Positions 1-10,400 of a stretch of DNA of 64,000 bases are shown piece after piece. Both the position numbers and the translations under genes were made by a program. The stretch is taken from contig NC_134576.1 in the NCBI RefSeq assembly GCF_050947875.1, positions 54,502,255-54,566,254 on the forward strand, in the 5' to 3' direction. Source of the stretch: Dermacentor variabilis. Its lineage: Eukaryota; Arthropoda; Arachnida; Ixodida; Ixodidae. The notes beneath the pieces are model-generated. The model did not search any database. It was not told the origin of the DNA and was given only the letters and a program-made list of their open reading frames with translations. The first letter of the stretch is position 1. Each line of letters starts with the position of its first letter.

Positions 1-436
1 AAATGTTGTGAAAAATGAATCGGGAGAATTGATGAAAACGTATTGCAAATGGAAGAGGGGTGCATCGTAAAGCTTCAAGAAAGTCAAGACAGTAAGTTGC
101 TTAAATCTGAACTCAAGCCGAGTAACTCCAGCCTCCAGATAAAACAAATTGTTAGCCACAGAACGTGGAAGTCCAAGACAGAAACACATCGTTTGTCTTT
201 CCAGTAGTATTGAAGGTCTCAGCTTGTATGCTGCAGCTCCCGAAAAAAGAACACAGCCAAATTCGAGAATCGGGCTGACGTAAATTTTACAAATCATCAG
301 CAACGCAGCCCTACGCATTCCTTCGTTTTTATTACACAACCGGCGCAACAATTCCATTGCGCGTTCTCCTTTACTAGTAATTGTTTCGATTTGCTGCTGC
401 CAGTATAGCTTACCATCATAAGTTATACCTAAGTAT
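1..436 (-). pseudogene. Non-LTR retrotransposon RT, C-terminal part (I/Jockey-like)
   Basis: The minus strand reads without interruption as the end of a LINE reverse transcriptase: a QYLGITYDGK motif, then a KGERAMELLRRLCNK stretch, then SPILEFGCVLFSGA and a CLGLPRSVANN motif. These are the thumb and post-RT landmarks of I/Jockey-type elements in arthropods. The frame runs off the left window edge. It continues the decayed RT at 1061-1830; the two halves are separated by a solo LTR. No intact ORF is present, so this is a fossil. Confidence 0.75.
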
Positions 437-1060
437 TGTTGCGTACTCCAGGGTAGCGTACCGTACTGCTGCCGGGAAGTAGCGGCGCCTGCCTATCGAA
501 GCTCGACCGACATTACTTATTGGGTAGCGTGGCTTTGTCGGCGGGCTGCAGACATCCGGTAGATCATGGCGACCAAGCAGGGGCGAGACGATTTGCTAGT
601 GCGAAACTTGCACTGTTTATTCAAAGGTAGTTGAAAGAAAATAAGAAGAGCATGAAGTATGAAGTATATCAAAAGTACATTTCGGAGCCCCTTAAATAGG
701 TTCTCTACAAGCGTGGGCGGGATCTTGCTTCCGTCGATGACACGTGACAGGCACAGAGAGTTACAGAGAGTGACAGGTACCGAGCACGGGCAGGAGAAGT
801 CGATCCTCTTTTCGACGAATCCGGGGAGAAGGTCGGGTGAATGACCTGTCGCCCGTGGGCTCCGGCCTAGTAGAAGGTAGGGTGAATGACCTGTCGCCCG
901 TGGGCTCCGACCAAGTAGAGGGCAGGGGGAACGACCTGTCGCCCGTGGGCTCCAGCCTAGTAGAAGGTAGGGTGAATGACCTGTCGCCCGTGGCGTCCGG
1001 CCTGGTAGGAGGTAGGGGGAAATTCCGGTCGCCACGTAGTGTCAGACGCCAACCGTAACA
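437..1060 (-). mobile_element. Solo LTR inserted in a LINE
   Basis: A 624-bp block starts TGTTGCG and ends CGTAACA, the TG...CA ends of an LTR. It is flanked by a near-identical 4-bp duplication (GTAT at 433-436, GTAC at 1061-1064). Removing it rejoins the LINE reading frame exactly (..AALKY / YLGIT..). On the minus strand a TATTTAAGG box near 690-698 and an AATAAA near 616-621 suggest transcription orientation. The 5' end on that strand (TGTTACGGTTGGCGTCTGAC) resembles the start of the intact LTR element at 8949-16029 (TGTTGCGTTTCGCCTGCGAC), so it may be a distant member of that family. Confidence 0.8.
835..1020. repeat. 45-bp minisatellite, about four units, in the solo LTR
   Basis: Units begin at 835, 880, 925 and 970 and carry the core GACCTGTCGCCCGTGG. 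The 45-bp period is a multiple of three, which creates long spurious open frames on both strands. The units differ at several positions, so the array is not recent. Confidence 0.9.
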
Positions 1061-1830
1061 GTACTTCAAAGCTGCAACTTGCGGTATAGGCTCATTTCGA
1101 TAAGGAAGAGAAATAAAAAGGGGATTTGACAATGGAAACACAAGTAAGGAGTATTTATTGACGTTAAGGGAAAAAGACAGCCCGTCTAAACAGGACTCGA
1201 GTTGAAGCAAACATGATTGTAAAGTTTGGTATTACCTATTGATGTCCCATTATGAGAAGAAAAATGCAATGCTACCAGCATAGCGATAGAGCTGCATATC
1301 CTGATGAACTGGGACAGAAAATAACGAGATACTAAACAAAAGTGGCGAAAGAACTGATCCTCGGGGTACGTCTCTTGTCTGTTTATATGTACCCGATGTC
1401 ACCCCATTCTTGAAACAAAATAATTGCCTACCAGGAAGAAACTCCTGCATCCAGGCCACTAAATAGTCTGGAACAGCACACCTTCCTAATATAGCAATTA
1501 AAATTCCATCTTCGACACTGTCATATGCTTTGCAATATCTAAAGTTGCCAATGCTGATACTTCTGCTGATTGTCCTGCGAGTCGAATGCGTCTTTATTTT
1601 AAATCAACGTGAGCGGACCATATGGAACATTGAAGCCTAAATTCTGTTTGTCTCGAGCACATAATGCACTGGGAACTAAATTCATTGAGCCGGACATGAA
1701 TTATAATTTCTATTATTTTGACTAGATTCGATGTAAATGAAATTGGCCGGATGTTGTCCAAGACACATCCAAGGTTTTTATTTTTAAGTAAAAGCACAAT
1801 TTTCGCAATTTTTCAAGCGTTCGCAATCCA
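1061..1830 (-). pseudogene. Non-LTR retrotransposon RT, fingers/palm part (I/Jockey-like)
   Basis: Reading the minus strand downward: a RPISFTSNLVKIIE motif near 1750, a SIWSAHVDLK motif near 1600, AWMQEFLPGRQ and GSVLSPLLFS near 1350-1450, and LYRYAGSIAFF near 1260-1290 where the catalytic YADD has become YAGS. It then continues through LVFPLSNP to AALKY at 1065. Frames change and stops occur, so it is dead. It is the upstream half of the element ending at 1-436. Confidence 0.75.
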
Positions 1831-2429
1831 TGTATATTGTAGGGAACAGTTAACTATTCAAAAGCGCATTAGAGAAAAAAAAGTTACAAAGTAGTTCAAT
1901 CATAGCAATTGCGATACGGTCGGATCAAAGAGCCGATTGATGTATAGTTAAAATGACATCGGGCAATTCCGTCATGGTAAGTTCTACAAACTATGACCTC
2001 AAACTTTTAAACCTTCTAGATCTACGACACTGCGAAGATAAGCGTGCTTCAAGCCCTTTTGCTAGTCAATCTAGTGAATCCGCCACTTATTTGAGGGATA
2101 AAACAGCACAATGCGACCGTGCAGACTGACGAAAAGACGAAAACCAAGAACGTGTCGATCTTCTTTCTGGTTTCGACAAAAATGAATACAGTCCGTTTTC
2201 TGTTCATCTTTGGCTATTGCCACAGATCTGTTAAACACAACTTCATAGAATGCATAGTCCATCAAATTTTTCAGGGAATGATTTGGTTGGAGACATTTCC
2301 GTGCTCTTTTCGCCCGTAATTCCGTGTATATGCTTCATTCCATCAAGATGAGTTTGACGGAGAAGCCGCCAGACATAACCGCAAACGCAGCGGGTGGACA
2401 GCATAATTCAAAAGCGATACTACTGAGTC

Positions 2430-2650
2430 AACCGTCCGTTGTGCACCCCCTGTACTTGTAATGGAGAAGAAAATGTTGAGCGTCTTCTTCTATCTTGCTA
2501 CCGTTTCGACTCCTGGATCAAAAGTTTCAATGAAGTTACTTTTCGCGTTGCTGCGCTTACGACAACTGTTCCGAATACGGCCGCAGCCACAAGGCAACTC
2601 GCTCGGCTATTCCAATGTTCACTGCAGCCATCGGCATATTGCTGTGCCAT
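2430..2650 (+). pseudogene. Possible LINE C-terminal zinc-knuckle tail remnant
   Basis: An open stretch contains CTPCTCNGEENVERLLLSC, resembling the Cys/His segment (CxxC..E..EHLLL.C) found after the RT/RNase H in many arthropod LINEs. Nothing around it confirms this, and 1831-2430 holds nothing else recognisable. Confidence 0.25.
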
Positions 2651-2847
2651 TGGGGTGACTGTCTCTGCTGCGATTTACTTTTCATGTCTTGTGTATTTTA
2701 CAGCGAAGCTGTATATGGCTACGCTTCCGTGTATTTTTGTTCTCAGTCAGCAAAGATTATCATCAGTCAACAAAGGCTCATAGGCCTCTAAGCAAGCAAA
2801 AATTCGATGTAGAAGGGTTGAAAAATCCGGGCCAGGTGGTACATACC

Positions 2848-2960
2848 TTAAGGAAAAAAACAGTAAAAGAACACAAAGGACAAGAGGAGAGGTTCACACC
2901 ACTCGTTGTGGTGTGAACCTCTCCCCTTTGAGTTTTTTTGACTGGTTCTTTCCTTAAAAA
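2848..2960. repeat. Long hairpin (foldback) sequence
   Basis: A perfect 17-bp stem (2886-2902 with 2908-2924) around a 5-base loop is extended on both sides by imperfect arms that start TTAAGGAA on each strand. Total arm length is about 50-55 bp. It could be a small foldback element or MITE. Confidence 0.7.
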
Positions 2961-3544
2961 ATGCGATGTTTCATCCACCTCGCAATGCAGAGGCTACAGT
3001 GAAGCGAACGGCTAAAGTGAAGCGAACGGTGTATACATTCGTTGGTATCACGCACACAACGTACAGAACAGCGTACGTTTCAATAAAGAACAAGCTCAAA
3101 ACAAGCATCAATCATCATGAGCAATGGCTCATACCCCCGTAAGCAAGCAAAAAATGCAATAGCTTATATCCCCGTCAGGCAGAGGCTACAAGCGCTCAGC
3201 AAAGTGATGCGAACAGGCCATGACAACGTTCACACCGCGCTCTCTTTGTCGGCGTTTCAAGCCCTTGCCTATCTACTCTCCTTTCCTTTCGCTCTCCCGT
3301 GGTGGCGGTCCCGTCATCCACGCCGAATGTATATAAAAATCACGGTAAATGAGTTCGTACCTTTGTTCAAGATACTGTGTCACCTCTGCGTCGTGTGCTA
3401 AAGAGCTTCGCTGGTCAACCACCTTCACAGAGTAGAATCGCTGAGGATTTTTCTTAGATAGCTGTTTTCTTGCCGTACCATGTCAATTATCCTTTTTTAT
3501 TTCGGTGCACGTTTTTACAGATCTATTCGTGTTAATTCCGTATT
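2961..3544. other. No gene recognised
   Basis: Short open frames only, without family motifs. Nothing supported. Confidence 0.5.
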
Positions 3545-3857
3545 TTGTTCTGTGGCCGATACCCCTCGTGAGCAAGCGTCGTTTATAAGGAATGAACATC
3601 ATCTATTACGTCGACTGCCCCTATGGCCCGCTTCTTGGCCAATCTCCTGTTGTCGATATGTGCCATTGTAGTTGATCATCGTTACCTACCCTCATTTCTT
3701 GCTCTGCCTTCCGCCTCTTGGCCAATGCCCAGTTGTGGGTACAGGCCAAAGTGTGGAATCAGTATCGGCATTAGCCAACCAGCCGGCCACGCGCTCATCG
3801 CCGGCCGTTGAACGTGAGTGTTAACGCTTTCTGCGCACAGCTGCTCTGCGTATAGCC
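3545..3857 (+). promoter_or_regulatory. Conserved upstream region of the M13 gene copy 1
   Basis: This stretch aligns along its length with 50655-50945, upstream of the paralogous first exon. Shared blocks include TGTGGCCGATAC at the start, GGCCCGCTTC..GGCC motifs repeated about 80 bp apart, and TAAACGCTTTCTGCGC-like sequence just before the start codon. Conservation right up to the ATG suggests promoter plus 5' UTR, though retained duplicate sequence alone could explain it. Confidence 0.5.
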
Positions 3858-4138
3858 ATGGAGGAAGAGCACACCGCCACCACACCCGTCGCCTCGGACG
3901 CCGCCGTTTCCCCGACCACCGCACCTACCAGTGCCCCGAGTGAGGCTGCACTTTCTCCGCCCACGGAAGAACATACCGCGGAGATATCGACCACCGGCGG
4001 CGGGGGCAGCTCTACCCGCCGACGCAGCTCCAAGCATCACCGCAAAGGCGGAAAGAAACACCAAGAGAAAGCGCAGGCACCTGATATCAACCAGTCACAG
4101 CCACATCAGTCACAGCAGCAACTTAATGGCGTGGAGGG
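3858..4138 (+). CDS. M13 gene exon 1 (cytosolic tail)
   Basis: It starts in a good context (gccATGG) and encodes 93 residues plus two bases, rich in A/S/T/P/E, with a GGGGSS linker and the basic patch RRRSSKHHRKGGKKHQEK. It ends at donor GG/GTAAGC (GT at 4139-4140). The paralogous exon at 50946-51247 keeps the same frame, basic patch, QPHQ-rich end and donor, which supports a real coding exon. No fold is expected. Confidence 0.7.
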
Positions 4139-6232
4139 GTAAGCCGTCGGTGACGGGTATCGTCACCTATCCTTGACCAATAACGAAGGGTTGAATTTGT
4201 GCCGTAGAAGGCAGGGGCCGCCTGCAGCCTCATAGCCAGTGGTTGCGTATTCATTCCAGTCCACTTTGTCCCTCCAGCGTTTGTGACGTCGCATTTTTGA
4301 AATTGAGATGCTAAAGCTTCAAAGCAGCTGCCAGAGCGGAAGTAAATGTACTAGTGTGAGGATAAATGCTCTTGAAATATGTGTACCTATTCACATATCA
4401 TAAACGCACCCTACTTCACGATGAAAACAATCAAGCAAATCACAAAAATGTTGTTGTTTAAGCCTTAGTGTGTTGCAAACATTTGTGAGTGATTGTTGTG
4501 GACAGTAAAACTAAGTAACGTGAATCTTTTTTACAATTACGATGCTGACTGAATACATGAGCCATCGCGAATGAATGCGTAAATTTCCCAGTGCACTGTT
4601 CTGACGCGTTCATGGTGATCCTTGAAATCTTTCGAGGCGCGCTAGGGTCTTGTGGCATTAGCGACTAATTTTACGACCATATTAGGTGCATCAAAGCGGT
4701 GCTTTCAAACGCAAAGTTGAAACCACAAATTTAAAAGCCCCTTCCCTACGCCAAATATTTATTTCTTTTCACATTTACTGGTGCCGGAAAGCCCGCGAAT
4801 CTGTGTATCAACCTACATAACAACGAAAGGACTTAGACAGCAACAAAAATGGAGCGGCTCAAATGGAAGCGAATGACCCAGCGAGATCTACAAACGCGTC
4901 TGCAAAACGAGGGAATCCAGCTCATCGCATCAAATCAGTTCAACGAGCTGGCGCTAGGATTATCGCATGAGTGGCTGAAGGATTTGAACGACGTGCTCTG
5001 GATATGCCACAAAGAGTAAGTCCCTGTCGCTGAGTGTTAAGAAATACCTACACCTAATTGGCGTTCGCTGTGTCATCAAGATGCTGCTGTTACAGTCCGG
5101 CATCGGTTACTTCCACCCCGCCTTGCCAGAACAAATACGGCTATAGCGCCACCGATAAGCAGGAGAGAAGTTAACTTACCCCTAATTTGGGAAGTTTGAT
5201 AAAAGAAGAATGATATTTATTTGGTCCAATGCAGCAGCAACACTGCGTGCCGTTGCACCGGCACCAACTAAGAGAAAGGGCGAAAGAGACAAGGAAAGCG
5301 TTTCGCTCCGAAATGCGGGTTGCAGGCGTTCTACGCTCAGTAACGCTCAAGACGGTGAATTCAGCGCGTCCATTATGACTGTGAAAATCGGTCACGAATG
5401 CCGTTCCCCTCTTCGCAAGCGAGTGACAGCTGCATTCCTCGCCAGCTGTCTGCTTCTACGAATCTGAATTTTGCTTCCCGGTGTCCAGTGATACCAGAGT
5501 CACGCGTACACTTCTGATAGCCATCGGGGCCGATCCGGATTGAGGTTGAACCGGATCGGGTGCTGCTAGACGGTCATTTGCGATCGCGAACGATCAGGTC
5601 CCTTGATCGCGATCACAGGCTGACCTCTGCGCCCTCTGGGCAAGTATCCTGAAAGCGCTAAACACAAATGAAGGCAGCACAGTAAAAAAAAAAAAAAATG
5701 TTTAAAAATCGTTTGCAAGAAATAATATGCTGTAAAATTGAAATATTGCCCAAATTTAACCATATTCGGAAATATGAATTTGTAGCCAATACATTATGCA
5801 GTTCTGAGAGTTGCTGACAATCAGCAGACGATAATAAATTTAACTCGATCTGGATCACTAGGACCGTGTAGCAGCGACCGTTGTTGGTCGCGATCAAGAA
5901 ATTCGATCCGGATCGGCCCCGATCGCCATCAGAAATGTGCGTGCGACACCGGTGTGAGTCGGAATCTCCATTTAAGACGTTGTCTGTAAGGGCCTTCAGC
6001 GTTGCTTGGATGACAAGGGGCTCTGTATCACAGAGTGTCGAGTTCCTTGGTCACGTCCTGGCTGCTTATATCGCAAGTGTTTATTTTTTTTAATTTACAC
6101 TATTTATTGTAAAATGTCTGCAATGCATCCAAGCAGCACTATTGCCATGTGACAGGAAGTCGGGACCTCAGTCAAGCCGAATCATGGATTTTTAGTCCCG
6201 CCCCTGCTTTCTCAGCAGGAAAATGAACTTAC

Positions 6233-6267
<35 letters not shown>

Positions 6268-7352
6268 CATTCATTCATTCATTCATTCATTCATTTGTGA
6301 ATGTCGACCAACGCGGCAGCCATGCCAGTTGATTCACCTTGCGCGAAAGCTCTTCCCACTGAAAGGAACTGCACATTTTCATTAGACACTTCATCGCGAG
6401 ATGCCCCGCTTGTGCCTCACGCTTGTCTCTCGGCATCACAGTATGCATCCATAACGCTCTTTGTTGTCCGATAGACTTTCACGCTCATCGGCGCTCTCTC
6501 CCGCCGCAGCGTGACGCAAGCAGCATCGGGCACGACGCTTCCGACGTCACTGTCCGTGTCGTCGGACAAGGCGCTGTCGCCTCAGCCACCGGTGAGTTTC
6601 AAAGGGTTGCATTCTGGGCGTGTGGGGAACTTTAGGCCACAGGGTTTACAGTCACCACCTGGAACGAAAGCTTTAAGCTTACACGTTAAAAGCAAACAGA
6701 GTCGAAAGACGCAGTTTGTGAAAGTCGTTGCTTGTCCGTCGTTAAACAGGTTTCTCGTGAATTCTCGTGTTTTTCCTTTCGCACAGTTCACTTGCTCTGC
6801 TTCGACACAAGAAGAGTAAAAGTTTCTTTCATTTATGCTTTCACTCACCCCCCCTACCGTCATGCATTATGATAGACCATCAATAATTACGTCACTGATA
6901 AACAGTGTATTTTTGCAAGCCGGAGTCATGTTCTCGTTAGTTTACAATCGAGGAATGTTGTCCTTGCTATCGACAACTGCTGACTATCGCATTAGCAGCG
7001 AAAACATTGCTTTGCGACCTTCAAAAATCTGACCTTCAAGTTTGTTGTACGTTTCAGTATCAGTGTACTCATGGCGTAGTTCCTGTGGTATGTAGTATAA
7101 ACTACAGGGCGGTCGCATGTATTGCTTGGGGTTCGGGTATCCTGGTTGAAAAAGTTCATTGGCGATTTCGTGGTAAATGCGAGCTAGATACATTAGCATT
7201 ACGTTGCACTTCCGTGAGGTCTCGAATCCATGATTTAAAACCCCGTTTACCACATTCCATACTGCTGTCCAGAAGCCCGCTAGACGCACGGTCTGCCTCT
7301 TAGAAGGGGGAAGTGCAATTCACTGTGATCTGGAGCAGACCATCGTCAGGTG

Positions 7353-7415
<63 letters not shown>

Positions 7416-10400
7416 TATACATATATATATGCAGACGTATGCGTTAAGAGAACGATGTATGCAGTCAGAGGCAAAGCCGGCAATATCATTACTAATATGA
7501 ATGAGATAGTTCAAGTGGCTGAGGAGATCTATAGAGATCTATACAGTATCAGTGGCATCCACGACGATAATGGAAGAGAGAATAGTCTAGAGGAATTCGA
7601 AATCCCACAGGTAACGCCGGAAGAAGTAAAGAAAGCCTTGGGAGCTATGCAAAGGAGGAAGGCAGCTGGCGAGGATCAGGTAACAGCAGATTTCTTGAAG
7701 GATGGTGGGCGGATTGTTCTAGAGAAACTGGCCCCCCTGTATACGCAATGCCTCATGACCTCGAGCGTACCGGAATCTTGGAAGAACGCTAACATAATCC
7801 TTATTCATAAGAAAGGGGATGCCAAAGACTTGAAAAATTGTAGACTGATCAGCTTACTCTCCGTTGCCTACAAAGTATTTACTAAGGTAATTGCAAATAG
7901 TATCAGGAACACCTTAGACTTCCGTCAACCAAAGGACCAGGTAGGATTCCGTAAAGGCCACTCAGCAATAGACCATAATCACACTATCAAGCAGGTGATA
8001 GAGAAATGTGCTGAATATAACCAACCCTTATATATAGCTTTCATTGATTACGAGAAAGCATTTGATTCAGTCGAAACCTGAGCAGTCATGGAGGCATTAC
8101 GTAATTAGGGTGTAGACGAGCCGTATGTAAAAATAATGAAAGATATCTACAGCGGCTCCGCAGCCACCGTAGTCCTCCATAAAGAAAGCAACAAAATCCC
8201 AATAAAGAAACGCGCCAGGCAGGGAGATACGATATCTCCAATGCTATTCACAGCGTGTTTGCAGGAGGTATTCAGAGACCTGGATTGGGAAAAATTGGGA
8301 ATACAGAGTCAATGGAAAATACCTGAGCAACTTGCGATTCGCTGATGATGTTGCCTGGCTTAGTAACTCAGGAGACCAATTGCAATGCAGGCTCAATGAC
8401 CTGGAGAGGCAAAGCAGAAGGGTGGGTCTCAAAATTTATCTGCAGAAAACTAAAGTAATGTTTAGCAGTCTCGAAAGAGAACAGCAATTTACGATAGGGC
8501 ACTGGAAGTGGTAAGGGAACCTACTTAGGACAGGTAGTGACTGCGGATCCAGATCATGAGACTGAAATAATCAGAAGAATGGGCTGGCGTGCGTTTGGCA
8601 GGCATTCTCAGATCATGAACAGCAGGCTGCCATTATCCCTCAAGAGAAAAGTGTATAACAGCTGTGTCTTACCAGTACTCACGTACGGGGCAGAAACCTG
8701 GAGGCTTACGAAAAGGGTTCTACTTAAATTAAGGACGACGCAACGGGCTATGGAAAGAAGAATGATGGGTGTAACGTTAAAGGATAAGAAAAGAGCAGAT
8801 TGGGTGAGGGAACAAACGCGAGTTAATGGCATCTTAGTTGAAATTAAGAAAAAGAAATGGGGGGGGGCATGGGCAGAGCATGTAATGAGGAGGGAAGATA
8901 ACCGATGGTCATTAAGGGTTGCGGACCGGATTGCAAGAGAAGGGAAGCTGTTTGGATCGGACCGCTGGTACGATCTGTTGGGAACTCGGCGCTGACGCCC
9001 GTGGTTGTACCTGGGTCGCAAGCCCCAAGGGTAGCGTTGGCCTGGCGGCCTGGGGTACAACTGGAAGCATCCGAAGGTCCCGGCAAAGCATGAGTCGACT
9101 GGTAACAACGAAACAACTTGTTTATTTTAACATCGCAAAGAGTTGGCGGTCAGGTTTGACCGAAGTAGAGAGACGGGAGAGCACTTCACTCAACAGAAGA
9201 AATCGGAGCCCTCTCTTTGGCGTCCGGGGGCAGCTGTTTTTATACTCTCGCAGTTGAGGGCAAGAAGGAACCCCTCAAAAGACGAGCACGTGAATGTACA
9301 ATGGGCTAATGGTGACGCACACTGTCGTAGCGATGCCGTAGCACCATGTCGAGCACGATCTCGTAGCACCCTGTCGTGGCGCTGCCGGTCGGACACAATG
9401 ACTGTAATGAGAGGATGGTCCCTGCTTTGGCATCGCCTGTTTCGGGCACAATGACTGGAACGAGATCCCTGCTTTGGCATCGCCTGTTTCGGGCCCAATA
9501 ACTGGAATGAGATCCCTGCTTTGGCATCGCCTGTTTCGGGCACAATGACTGGAACGAGATCCCTGCTTTGGCATCGCCTGTTTCGGGCCCAATAACTGGA
9601 ATGAGATCCCTGCTTTGGCATCGCCTGTTTCGGGCACAATGACTGGAATGCGAGGATGATCCCAGGCGGTCGCATCGCCGCAGTCGCGCCTGGAAACACC
9701 TGGCGATGAGTGTTGCGGCGACGACGATCGGGCCAAAATGTCTGCCGCCCCGCCGCAGTCGCGCCGGCAAAACCACGTGTCGCAGGCGAAACGCAACAGA
9801 CCGCCCCGCCGGGGGAAGGAGATCCCGATGGACAGGGGACTGCATCCGCTGTCCGGAGGGATGTCGCTCGATGATGCTCATAACCGAAGTCGGGCGTCCC
9901 TCGACGTTTCTTGAGCGCAGCGCACAGAGAAGGCCTCGTTCTCTCGTTCAGGTTCGCACGGGACACTGCAAAGTGACTTCGGGAGAGTTCACATTTTTGT
10001 TCTCGTTCCCGGCAAGCGTTAGAACTACGCTGAAACTCAACCGCTCAGTCAGCAAGCACGGCACAACCCTCACTAAGCCCTGCCAGGCTCTTTCCCCTTT
10101 TTATACCACTGCCTAGTTCCTTACAGTAGTCTAGCATCACTCAGAACGCGTCCACAAATTGAAAAATTGCACTAGAAAGCATATCATCACTTTGAAACAC
10201 TAAACAAAAGCAATATGTTAAAAAAAAAATCCTGCCTCAGGAAGAAAAACATCAGTAACAAACAAGTTTGAGGCTGATTCCTACGTTAGGGGCTTCGACT
10301 TAAGCCATCGGCGTTACCGTTGAGACTCCCCTTTTTGTAACGCACCTCAAAGGAATATTGTTGTAAAGCGAGGCTCCAGCGCAGGAGGCGGCCATTTTTG

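Noticed and set aside
517..1210. Minus-strand ORFs with repeated RATGHSPYLLLG-type peptide
   Set aside because: Minisatellite inside a solo LTR; the second ORF is a chance fusion of LINE and LTR sequence.
3682..4064. Gly/Arg-rich minus-strand ORFs opposite exon 1
   Set aside because: Antisense of the Ala/Pro/Ser-rich coding exon; the duplicated locus keeps the plus frame.
7320..7514. Tyr/Ile repeat ORF
   Set aside because: Translation of a (TA)n microsatellite.
9190..9966. Overlapping minus-strand ORFs with repeated PVIVPETGDAKAGIS-like peptides (also 15421-16104)
   Set aside because: They are translations of the 47-bp LTR minisatellite in several frames, not genes.
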